This document shows positions 1 to 12,700 of a DNA stretch of 64,000 bases, in pieces. Within the stretch, counting starts at the first letter, position 1; every line of letters begins with the position of its first letter. A program made the translations under genes and the position numbers. The notes beneath the pieces are model-generated. The model had not been told where the DNA came from. It saw nothing but the letters and a program-made list of their open reading frames with translations, and did not search any database. The DNA is from Anniella stebbinsi (Eukaryota; Chordata; Lepidosauria; Squamata; Anniellidae): assembly GCA_029215795.1 (NCBI GenBank), contig JARDYH010000001.1:308107154-308171153 (forward strand). Reading direction: 5' to 3'.

Positions 1-385
1 CCTAGCTTTGCCCTAGAACTGCAAGTCCACTCTTCCATCAAGGCTGGTTGTTTAGAAATCACTTCCTTCCAAAAGAGGAATGCTCAGGACTACCTGATTT
101 GGGAACTTGTGGAGACCCAAGCCAGGCCAGAAAAGAGAAACTAAAGTAGATTCCTCTCTGCCAAAGGGCCACTGCAGCAACATGTATTAGTCCAGATCAC
201 ACAGGCACCAATAAGTGGGAATTGTACAGAGGTCCAAGGAGAGCCATTTGATAGGAACAACTCGGGAAAGGAAGGGAACTTCAGCATTTATGAGCAGCCT
301 GGTATCTAACATCCCAGACAGACAGGACAGCCAAGGCAATTTTAGAGATGGGGAGGCCTGCTTCCCACCCCCACATCATTCATTC

Positions 386-428
<43 letters not shown>

Positions 429-593
429 CACACACACACCTGCAACTTCCCCAAGCCCTCTTTCACTCTGCTCATCATCTGGAGCTTCCCCAGACTTGGT
501 CACGGCTCCAAAACAAGATAGAAAGGAAAAGGGGGACAGGGAAGGAGATGGTCACAGTGGACACAGGATGTGCTAGCACAAGCAGGCTCTAGA
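1..593 (-). other. ARHGAP1 3' untranslated region (partial)
   Basis: Sequence downstream of the stop codon. It contains a (CT)n(CA)n microsatellite at about 388-442. No AATAAA on the minus strand was seen, so the polyadenylation site probably lies beyond the window edge. Confidence 0.6.
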
Positions 594-773
594 TCAAGCC
601 TCCAGGTTCTGGAAAAGCTCAATCTGGTTGTCCAGTAGGAATTTGGTGAAAGTGTTGATAGGATTGATGGCTTTGAGGGTTATGGCTGCATCTTTGGCCC
701 ACAGCAGGTTTGGGCCAAAAACTACTGCCAGGTTAGCGTTGGTCATCTTGTTGATGTCACTGTTAGCAGAAAC
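594..773 (-). CDS. ARHGAP1: ARHGAP1 last coding exon (about residues 377-435 and stop)
   Basis: End of the RhoGAP domain. It reads [17 protein letters not shown] and then [16 protein letters not shown], including the conserved asparagines of the GAP fold, and ends FQNLEA with TGA at 594-596. The acceptor reads catgtag before the first GTT codon. 180 nt, phase 0 at its start. Confidence 0.95.
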   Translation of the reverse strand, partial: VSANSDINKMTNANLAVVFGPNLLWAKDAAITLKAINPINTFTKFLLDNQIELFQNLEA

Positions 774-3700
774 CTACATGCAATGCAAGGAGAGAAAGAA
801 AAGGCTCCAGTCACTTTAAAGATAAACAGGCTTTTGATTCTGTCCTTCCAATTACTCACCACCTAGTGAATTCTATGGGAAACTCTACGGGAAACACTAG
901 GATTAAACGCCCAATAACACAGAAGGAGATCCCCAGCAAGCTACACATGAAGAGTATGCTTGCAGATAAGGCACTGGAAGATGGAGACAAGAATTCTGGC
1001 AATTTCACAGCTGGAAAACATAGCCCACAACTTCTTTCTTCCACTGCTTAATGGCATAAACCTACTTTTCACCTATTCTTTGTCTTAGCATTTAGGTTCC
1101 AAGATTTTGGGAGCAAAATAACAAAACTACCAACGTAAGAAAAAGGCCTCCAAAAAGGAGACAATGTGCCGATTTACATGACATAACAATCCACTGAAGG
1201 TTATGTAATTCATGGTGAGGCTGCAGCACTTGTGGGGCATGTGCTGATGCCATTTTGCATATCCAGCCTTTGCTTGGGGGTTGCTGTGTCATGTGAACTA
1301 GGTGAGCATGGGTTATGCAAGGGTTATGCATAACCCTAGAACAGACCACAGGTTATGCAAGAGTGTTTAACCCACACTCCCCAGGTTCCCATGACACGAC
1401 AACCTCTGAGCGGGAGTTGAATATGCAAAGTGGTACCCATGGGCCCCACGGTTCATTGTGGCTTAAATAACCCATGATGAGCTGCCCCATGTCATGTGAG
1501 CCAGGTCAGAATTTTCTTTTACTGTTTTCTTATGCTGCACCAGGATGCCCTTCACCCACTAAGAATGAATGCTCACAGTGCTCAAGTTCCTTTCTATTGT
1601 CTTTATTCACTTTTTATATTATATATTCCACAGAATTCACAACCCAAAGCAAAACCAGTAATTTGATGTTGTACAGCAGTTAGATCTTCTGACCATGTGC
1701 CTGTCTCTCACATAAAAGACAAGGTTGTTGTGTGGATAAACTGGGAGAAGCCTCATTAATGCCACCATGAGGTCCTTGGAAGTACACAGAATTCAAATGT
1801 GAGAAATAAATAAATATGTAGTATTAGGAGTTTGCTAACAAAAATGAAACTCAGATCAGCTCTCCCCCAACCCTGGAATGCAGGCAATCTCAAACTAGAT
1901 TGCTATAAACTAGAATCACTACTTAAACCACAGATTCGGAAGTAAGGTGGAAAGCATGTGCAGAAAGTGCCAGTCTGACTAGACTGCAAAGTGGTCCTTT
2001 TGCAAGTCCTGTAACAGGCTCTCTGTACTAGCTCATTACCATTACTTCCCCCTCTTCCCCCCCTTCCTCTCTTTTATTGGTTAATTTGCCTCCGTTCTCT
2101 TCTTCTTTTCTTCCAGCTTCTTCTCTATCTCTTCTTTCTTTTCAGGAGTCCCATAACTTTTTATATGCTTCAGCAATATCGTTCTTATTCGGATCTTTTT
2201 CCATATAATCTATATATGCAAACCATTCTCTTCTAAATGTATCCCTCTTCTTTTTTCCTCTATAGACTCAAAGTTTCTGTGTAAATTTTTCATTCATTGC
2301 TATATTCCACAATTTCCCCCCCACACCTTAATTGTTAACATCCTAGCTGTCTTCCAATTACTAGCTATCTGCTGCCTTGCTGCAGTCAGCATAAATCCAA
2401 ACAATATTTTATCCTTTACATCTCTATTTTCTTTAACAAACATATTCAAAAGAGCTAGTTCTGATGTTCTATTAATTCTTTGAGCAGTGACCTTTTCTAT
2501 TTGGCTCTCTGTACTAACTCTCTGTACTAGCTAATGTTCTTCTTTCCAGGCCATCAAAGATACATCAACCTTGGGTTAACATATACCCAATATCCGAACA
2601 GTGCACGGCCTCCCTGCTTCTTCCTGTCGGTAACCTATGTCATTTTTTTTCCAAAACACTGTTGATTTTCTAGCATACATACTGTATATTGTATCTACTT
2701 CCCAGAGCTTTAGCTACATTCTTAGGAGGCTCAGCTCCTGTTCTGTTGTAGATACACCAGGGTCTCCTGCACATCCTGATGGAAAGGTGGAACAGTTTGA
2801 TCATAGTTGAGTTTTCCAGAAGGAAAATAGCCCAGCATCTGAACTCCCACACTCCAAACATAAGAAGAGTTGAGCTCTACACCTAGGGCCCACTTAGTCC
2901 AGCACCCTGTTTCACAGTGACCAGCCAAATGTGTCTAAAAAACCTATAAGCAGAGCATAAAGGTAAACCCACACCCTACTTGGTTGCTCCCAGAATCTAG
3001 TATCCAGATTTACATTGCCCCTGAGCATGGAGGCCCCATTTAATCACCATGGCTAATAGCCATTGATAGACATCCTCGTAATTTTTGGTATTTAAAGCTA
3101 TTTAAGACAATTGCCATCCCCACATCTTGTGGGAGTAAATTTGAAAAATTAAAGCATGCATTGTGCGAAGAAGTGGTTTGAAGGATCTCACCTGCCCAAG
3201 GAATGACATTAGCGAACAAAGCACTTGATAGTTTTCCTCTGGAAGTGTCTGGAATGTTTTGCGAACAATATCTACACGCTTTTCTTCCTCCACACCTGAA
3301 AGGAAAACCAGTAAGGCATGTGAAACAGCAAACAAAATTCTAGCTTGCATGGTGAGAAATGGCTTGCAGAAGGGGTTGCGATTTGCCAGGCAGTTATACT
3401 GCCTTGAGTAACTGTAAAAGGCCAAAGCTTTTGTAAGAAAGCAGCTTAATTCTGGGTGGGGCAAACCTGGAGGGGTTTCCTGCTATGGGAACAAGACTGT
3501 CTTATTAGCCACTCACTGTAGAAATTGACAACGTCATTGTAGAGACCATAGGTGAGGAGAGGCTCAGGCAGGTCCCGCAAGAAGGTCTTGAGAATCACAG
3601 CAGGGAGGTGCACATCCTCATATTGCAAGTAGTCCACAGGCAGCCCTGGATAAGACAGAGTAGAGTGGTTCAGAGCCACCATCAGAGCACAAAATGGCTG

Positions 3701-6700
3701 TGGAAGGGCTGAACATCCTCCACCAGATAGGATAAGGCACGAAACTAAAGACTATAAGCTGGAAACATGGCAGGGGCACGTAACACATACACAATCAGAG
3801 GTACTCAATCCTCCTCCAAGCCAGCAATGATTAGGATCTTTTGGAGATCTACCCAAACAATACTAGGAAATGGTAGGGATCTAGCAAGACACACCTCAGA
3901 GGATGGAATATGTTATACTCTGGTCAAATGCAACTGCCACGGCAGGCTAAGCCAGTTCCTTTACCTAGGGGGTGGAGATCAAACTGGAACAGGTTTATAT
4001 AAAAGGAAATCAACTGGTTGTTTTCCATTCAAGTTCCAAACAAAAATTAATTCAAAGATAAAAGAACTTATGGTATGACAGATGTTCTATGAGCCAAGGA
4101 GAGATTTAAGACCTAGACAAAAAGGAAGGGAAAGGAATAGTGGGAAGAGGGAGGAGAGTAGTTTAAACAGAAATCTGTCAAACAAAGCAGGTACATACCC
4201 ATATTGTATTTCTGCTGAACCTCTCTTACTGTCTGTGTGTTTGCTGATCGCCGGAAAATCCCCTGCGTAGTAAGAGCTGGGAGTAGAGAAAAAGAAAAAA
4301 AGCTCAGAGCAAATCTGTCACTGGAGACATAAGTAACCAAAGCATTCAGCAACCCTAAGAACAGTGAGTGTTTCCAGTGAACTACAGCACAGTGGAGTGA
4401 AAGAATGGCAACCTCTCCCACTTGTCCCAAGAAGTGCTGCATACAGGAACATTTAAATGGGAAGATCTATGCTGAAGGCATTTGGGACAGGTGGGTAGCA
4501 GGAAGTCTACAGCAGTGCAGCTCCCCGTTCCTCAATGTTGCTCCAACTTTCTGAAGACCTGCTTCCAATTTTAAGAAAAATACTAACACGTGGAGAGGGG
4601 AAGAAAATGAGCGTAAGCAGGATGGTGCTAAGACATCTGAATAATCTGAACTCATTCAACACAGAATGGTGCTTTGGGGTAGGATAGGGGTTAGAGCTAG
4701 CACAAGACAAAGCAAAACAGGAATTTTCTGAGCTCACTCACCATGCTCCTGTAGATAGGCAATGGTCTCCCTGACCACCAGTGGTATGGGATTCTGGTCT
4801 GAACTCTTCTCCCTTAGGCTATTAATAAAGGAGACACTTAGATCCTTCCTGTTTCTTTTCTGCAACTTATTTAACATATAGAAAGGATGTAGAACCTCAG
4901 GCCTGTAAGCCAAAACAGGCCCGCCAGGGGTCCCAATCCATCCCTCTGGGGTTCCATCTATGCCCCTTCCTCTGGCCCAATTCCCTTTTGATGGGAATTT
5001 CCCAGTGTTTGTGCAGTTTTTCCCCCATTCTAAAATCTTCTCCTAAGGTTTAGTTACTGGCAGTAAGGGCTTTAAACTACAATATGCTGGGATTTGGGCG
5101 TTTTACCTTTGGTCCCACCCACTACTAAAATGCAACCTCCAAGGGCTTCTCTGAAATGAAATTTGGGCCTTGGGCTTAAAGGGATTCTGCACCCCCGGCC
5201 TGAATGTAAATAAAGGGTGTAGAACCCTTTATTGCACCAAGCAAGGCCTCGGGCAATGAGCCTTAGACAATCTGAAGGCGCCTTTGAACATGACCTAAAC
5301 TCCAGCATCTCTCTGAGCCTGATCATGGCAGCTCAAGCTAACAGAAGAAAACTAAGCACAGCTGCAGATTCTATTGGAAATCACAGATAGCGTATAGGCA
5401 TCACTGGATGACATAAAGAGAGGAGAATACTCACTGCTGGAGAGAAACTCCAAACTGTTGGTTTGGCAGGGGTGGGCGAGGTGGTGTTACTTTCTGAGGC
5501 ACTTGGGAGGGCTTTTGCAGTGATCTCAGATATTCGTCGTATCTACAGTGGGAAAAAGAGACATGTATTTATGGACTCAACCTATCCTACACTGAAAGTG
5601 CTTAGCTGGTGCCACTGTCCCCTTATCGTGTGAAACCAGGCCCCAGAGTCCCTGGCAAGTCCTTATGCCAATACCCTCGACAATTCCAGCTTACATCTAC
5701 TACAGACTATTGAGAAAGCTAACAGACCATCAAGACAAAAGGTCCAGTCTTTGAAAAGAAGGAACACACAGTACATAGAGAGATTGGGAGGTCAGAAACT
5801 GGACTAAAGGCTTAAGCATGTACTTTGAATAAGCAGGGCTAGCCTGTTGAACACTAGCGATGGCACCATAAACAGTGAAGGGGATGCTGGCAGCAGCAAC
5901 AGAGAGCCCTGATTCAGAGAATTAACAGAGGTGGCTCCTGCAGCAGCTAAGATATAAAGAGAGAGATTTCTAGGAAACATTATCCAACACAAAGATAGTA
6001 GAGAACAAGAGAAAAACATGAACAGAAAAGAATTTGACCTTTTCTAAGAGTCACCTCAACAGCTCATCGCATTATACTAAATCACCTTCTGCCCCCCCCC
6101 CCCACTTCTCTCCCAGCTTCCTTTGGGGCAGCTTCCTCCAAGAAAGCTAAGAGTAAGCAAACAGCATGCTCTCACTTTAGCACCTGGCTTGGAATCCCCA
6201 GCTGTTCCAGCTTCACATGCTCCTCCAAGTCACTCAGGTAGTTTGCATAGAAAATCTTCCGCCCAAACTTAAAGCTGCAAAACAGATTATGAACCAGTAC
6301 ATAAGAAATTAGGCTGGAGTAGGGGCAGCACTAGCAGATCCGAGGATGGCTGGTAGACACGGGATGAAGAGGCCAAAACAGTGCTGAGAACTGTAAAGAA
6401 GCACTTGGGCAGCAGGTGAAAGGTGAAACCTCCAATTCCCTCTGCAGAGGGAGCAATACGAATGGAATATCCCATCCTTAGGGTAGGCAATAGCTGCAAG
6501 CTGCTCCTTTTCATAAAGACAGTGCTGCAGCTGGAGGATTTTGCAAACACCACACATCACTTTATGTTCTTCATTCTTCCCCCTCATTTCGTGACAGAGG
6601 CCAGGAAATCTCTGTAGCAAGCCTGGGCTACCAGCCAACTAAGGGACACTTTCACAAACAATGCAAGCACAGACTCAGCAAAAGCTGGGAACTTGTGATC

Positions 6701-9700
6701 CCTACAAGGCAGGGACAGTTGTTCAGTATACGTCAAAACACAACATTCATCAAGCCAAATTCTACAAGTTGACTATGGGAAGTTTGAAGGAAGGGGCAAG
6801 GGACAACACCGATTGTTCTCATCTCCGAGCTACTGGTCTGTAGGCCACGTTCTACACAGTCTGGTAGAGATGTCAAAAATATGCAAGAATATGGCACCCT
6901 CTTTCCTTCCACTTTTGAGGACTACATAATAATGCAAGCCAATGTGCACATGGAAAGCTTAAGTGGGAATGAAAAATGGAGGGAGACTTGTGAACTATGA
7001 CAGAAATACATAGAAATGTTGGAGGAATCCGGTTGGGGAGGGGTAGAGCTCAACAAGGTTTCATTGGCTCGGCCTCCAGGATTTTGGGTCGTCTCCTGTA
7101 AGTTGGCCCAACTCGGTCTGCAGCAAGTTGGACCAGCTAGCGGATTTTCTGCTTTTGGGGGGGGGGGGGCAGAAATAGACATTAGTGCAAATTTCAGATG
7201 CAATTTTGCACAAATTACAACTGCTTCGGCTATGGGGCGGTATATAATTGGAATAAAAATAATAAATAAATAAAATAAAATTTGCACCAGTGTCTATTTC
7301 TGCAAAACAAGATTTCAGGAAAAAAAAACAGCTCAGCTCACAAGTGCAAGCCAAGCTAGACACACCATGGAACTCTAGCAAGCCCCAAAAGGACCAGATT
7401 TCCCTGTGACAGTCACCCCTAGAAATACGGGACATCAGTGAGCAATAGGTGCTAAAACATGCACAAGAGTAAATAAAATGGGACATATATGCACATCCTT
7501 GCAGTGAACAAATCCTACCAAACTAAGTTCTCACCTTACTCAAATTAGAGCCAATGTAGCATAGTGGCTAGAGTGGTGGGGAACGTGTTGCTCTCCAGGT
7601 GTTATTGGACTGCAGCTCCCATCAGCACTGGGTAATATTGTCAATGATAAGGCTGATGGGAATTGCCATCCAACTGGAAGGCCACACATTCCCCACAACT
7701 GGAAGGCCAGAAATTCCCTATCCTGGACTAGAATATTAAACTTAAACCAGGGAGATATGGATACAAATTCCCACTTGGAGACTGTGGGTCAGTCAGTATC
7801 AATCTAACCTATCTCACTGGGTTGTTGAGAGAAGTTTTTTTGTGGGGGGGGGGGGGGAACAATGCATGATGCCCCCAAACCTCTTGGAGGAAGAGCAAGA
7901 ACATAAATCTAATAAAATAAGAGCTGCTGTCAGATGTCATCACATTAAGCTTGCACACAAATTACTAGAAACCTACTTTAAAAAAAAAACCTCTCAAGAT
8001 TCTCAGATAGATGCATCAGATTTCATACTGTTGAAACTGCTCAGCTCCTGAAGAAGCCCATCTTTCCCACACCAAAGTGCTTCCCACCACAGAGCAAAGT
8101 ACCATTACAGCTACATACCTGATCAAGGGTTTGAAGAGAATCAGAAGTGTCTTGATGAACATAGTTGGGTGCACAATGTACAATGCTTTGATGTTCTTTT
8201 TGTATCTAAAGAGGAAAGACAAGAGGGAACTTGGCTTGCAGTGAGAAAGACGAGAAGCCAACCCAATCCTTTCACCCCAAAATGCTATCAAGGTATGCCA
8301 TATTTTACACATACTATATTATACCACATTACACATTTGAATCCTTACCCAAAACATCTCAACTCCTCCACAATCAACAGGTGCAGCCACTTACTTGCGG
8401 TCAAATTCCCGGTAGGCATCTCGCAGCCAGCTCAGGGATGGCTTGTTCTCACTGGTCAGGCCATGGTGCAGATAGACTAGGGTGTAGTCACTCTCTACAT
8501 ACTGGTCCAACGTATACTTCAAATAACTGAGGAGAAATGGACATAGCTAAGTACCTGGCTTGAAATATTTGTTTCTTTGCCCTCCTGCAGTCAGCATAAG
8601 GAAAATCTAACTACTGCAGGCACAGAGATACTGAATATGGCTCCTCAAGGGAGGTGAGATAGTAGAGAAGCAACCGTGATCTGAGGGTTTAAGGTATTAT
8701 ACTGCCAGTGAAAACTCATTGCCATCTGTAAATTTGAATTTTTAGGGTGAAAATACAGGACTAAGCTTCACCAAGTCAGGTGGCTCCTTATATTGCACTC
8801 ACCTCAGCAATTTCACATGATCAAGCTGATAACTGGGAGGCATTCGGCAGGCACTGAACAGAATTACTTTCCGCCCATACTTGTCATCACCTGAAGACAA
8901 AAATGTAACATGTCACAGGAGGTTGGACGACAAAGCAAGGAACTTCCACAATAAGTGAACAATGGAGCAAGCTTTGTGGAATGGTCAACAATTTCAAGAT
9001 CACATTAATGGAAAATTCCAAGGTCTTGGCTCATCCTAAAAATTAACACTGCCGCATGGAGATGCCATTGCTCCATTTTAGAGAATGCTGTGATTTGTGA
9101 GGACCCAAGGATCCTGAGGGGAAGAGGAGATTGAAGAACTGTTTTTTTAAAATATGATGGGAGATCATGGTACCTGTGGGTCATGAGAAGACAATTTGAT
9201 TTGGTTCTTAAGTCAAACGCAACCTGAAATACACCTGAAAAACGAGAGCAGCCACAGGGTTATTGTGATGAGCATTGCTGAGGTTTGCGATTCCAAGGCA
9301 AAGAAAAACCATTTCCCTCACAGATGGCAAAAGAAGAAGCCATAATTAATTTACAGAACAGTGTTCTTGCCCATAGATCTGCCCCAGTGTATCCAATTGC
9401 ACCAGTTGTCTCTGTAAATTGCAGCTAGGGGATGGGGGACAGGGGGGTTGGAAAATCCACAGGAAAGCGAACAAAATCCAGAAATACACAATGATAAAAT
9501 CACCTCAAGAATTATGGACTAAAAAGCAAACCAGCTATAATAAATAGCTAAAGCAAGCCATTACATGTACTTTGTAAAATAATTTTTATTACTTTTCCAG
9601 CCCAAAATCAGGCAGATGACTTAACAAATCTGCTGCAACACTGTACAAACTAGGCCTGTGACAATATAATTCCTACAACGTAAGAGTCCAATAGATGGGT

Positions 9701-12700
9701 TTCTTCTGGTTAATTGATGACCATTAATATGAAACGTATGACATCAGTAACAGTGTTTTGAAGGCGAGTAGCGTTGCTGGGCACACCCTGACGTGACCTC
9801 GTTCTTTTCTGTCTCCAATCTTATCCGGTTGCATACAAGATGTTCTTGATGAGCTGCTACTGTTCCCCAGTCCATGAAATGTTGCATTCTTATGTTTCTC
9901 TTGTATTGTGCTCTATTGTGTATTAGCATGCTGTGCCCTCGTGAACAGTAAGGCTGTGCCCTCGTGTACAGCAAGACTAAAGATCTATATAAACCTTGCT
10001 AAGCTACAATAAAGGATGCTTCTTGCCAGCAACATAACGGTGTGTGTCTCATCTTTCCTTCATCTGGCGTCTGAACAGGGACCTCTGCGCTCACTCACTA
10101 TGCTCGGCCCGAGCTTCAGGTGCACCTCTCATCCTTTGGGATCCCGGTGAGTATGGGCGTCTTGCTGTCAGCAGTACAGCGTAGACACGCAGATGAATTA
10201 GCATTTTTGCTAACGAGAACTGGGCATGATGTTCCCTCTTCTGCCCTTACACGGCTGGTCCGTGAACTTGGGGAACAGTGCCCATGGTACCCAGAGACAG
10301 GATCTTTAGCTTTGAGCGACTGGGAACGTATAGGGTGTCTGCTTCATACAGAGCCTTGAGCTCCTGTTGAAAACTTACATTTGTGGCATTTATGCCGTCA
10401 TGCAGTCGACCTCTACGGGTCCCAAACCGCTTTGTCTACGCAGCCTTCTCCCGCTTATCACACACCTACCCTCTTACCTCCTGCTCCGCTATCTCACCCT
10501 TCAGCTCCTAGTGCTTCTCCTCCTCCTGTTGCTTCCGCTTCTGCAGTTTCTGATTCTGTACCCCTGTCTGGGTTCCAGCGCATGGTGCAGAGGTGTAAGC
10601 AAGATCCCACCTTAACAGGAGAAGAATTGGGAGACCTGCTTGCAGTCTGTCCTGTTGCGTACACTCAAAATAATCAGGGCCAAGTAGTCGCTAACTGGGA
10701 ACCACTGCCATACTCAGTCTTGCGAGAAATTCGTAAAGCTATTCAAGATGCAGGTGTTAGCAGTACCTATGTAATTGGAATGATTGAGGGTATTTCCAAT
10801 GGGTATCCTATGATTCCGAATGATTGGAAAGATATGATGCGCATGTTGCTAAATACCTCTCAGTTTGTAATGTGGGGCAGTGAGTTGAGACGGCATGCTG
10901 AGGCGCATGCACGAGCTGCTGGTGGTGCCATAATCATCAACCAACTAATTGGTGAAGGGCAGTTTGCTGACGTGCAAACTCAGAGTGTTTTGCCACAAGC
11001 TACATTGCATGTCGCTAGTCTATGTGCAGTAACTGCCTTTAAAAAAGTTCCAGCTGCTGGTCAACCGCGTAAGAGCTTTGCTAATATTCGGCAAAGCGCT
11101 GCTGAACCCTATGCCGACTTCATTAACCGTCTACAAGCTGCTATTACACAGAAGTAGATAATCCAGAAGCTGCCACAGAATTACTCATGCGTTTAGCTAA
11201 AGATAATGCCAACAAAGATTGCCAGCAAGCGCTGCAACCCTTTTCAGCTGCCAATGTCTCGTTAGCTGACATGCTCCGTACCTACCAAGACATTGGCACG
11301 CAAACATATAAAATGAACCTGCTTGCTGAAGCACTAAATCGAAGCCACAAAAAAATTGGCAAATGCTTCAATTGTGGCAAAGAAGGGCATTTTCGGCATG
11401 AGTGCCGTTCCACCCCGCAGTCAGGTAAGCAACCCTCTACCAAATGCCCAATTTGTAAAAAAGGGTATCATTGGGCAAACCAATGCCGCTCGGGAAACTC
11501 CAGACCGGGCGTGCTTTCTGCCCCGGACAAAAAGAGAGCTTATCCCCTTTCCACTCCTCCTCCAATAAGCTCTCCACTTGTCACTCAAACTCTGCCGCCA
11601 ACCAACCCATTCCTGTCTCTCAACTCTCAGCAGCCACAGCCGGTAGTGCTGGGCTTGACTTAATAGTTACTGAAGAAACTGTATTTTCCTTTCCTTTGGA
11701 AGTACTTCTTGTTCCCACCCAGGTTACTGGTCCGTTGCCTACTGGATTCTTTGGATTGATTCTTCCTCGCTCTTCTGCCAGTAAAAAACCTTTTTTCATT
11801 GTTCCAGGTGTAGTCGATTCCGATTACACAGGTGTTTTAAAGCTGCAAGTCTGGACGTCTCTTCCTCAAACCCTCCCTCGTTCTTCCTCTATTGCTCAGC
11901 TGTTATTACTTCCTTATTCTGTTCCTCAGGCCTCTTCAGCCGTCCGTGGTGATGCGAGTTTTGGATCTACTAACTTGACCCTTATATCCTATTTAGAACA
12001 ACCAATTGGTCGAAAGCGACCACTCTGCACTTTCACTGTCAATGATTTATTATTTACAGGTCTTGTTGATACTGGTGCAGATGTGACCGTCCTTCGATGC
12101 GCTGAGTGGCCGTCACAGTGGCCCCTTCAACCTGTGCAGCAGCTGTGGGGCATTGGTGGTGCACAATCTGCACAACAGAGCTCAGAGTGGTTTGCTGTTC
12201 ATTCACCTCATTGTCACATGCAAATTGCGAGTGTAAAACCTTTTGTTTTACCTCTCCCTTTGAATATCTGGGGCCGCAACACTTGTTCTCGATGTCTGAA
12301 TCTCAGCCAAAGCTTAATGGCTTTGTCCCAACTGCGCTGCCTTTAGTATGGACAACTGACACTCCTGTTTAGATCATGTCCAGGCTTCTCTGTTGCCCTG
12401 TTGTCAACTCCTCACTCGCCTACCGCTTTGCTTTTTGTGCCAAAAGACGACAAGTCTATTTATATCTGTGAATGGTTAGTATTATCTGCTACTCCGCCCC
12501 GCAATATTTACCCACTGGTACAGGCCTATGCTGATCTTCTTATTAAATGTCGCAATCGAGCTTTGCAGCTACTGGGCCAAGATGTGCTCGCTGTTCACTT
12601 GACCATTACTAAAGTAGAACATGTTCACTTAATGACTACTTCAGATAGTTACCAATTTGCTTTCTCCAATCATGTGGGTCCCCTGTCATTTAACATGCCA

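Noticed and set aside
7158..7170. G-homopolymers (also near 7843, 20081, 63163 and 63863) as G-quadruplex regulators
   Set aside because: Uninterrupted runs next to repeats are more simply homopolymer expansions or sequencing slippage; there is no conserved spacing.
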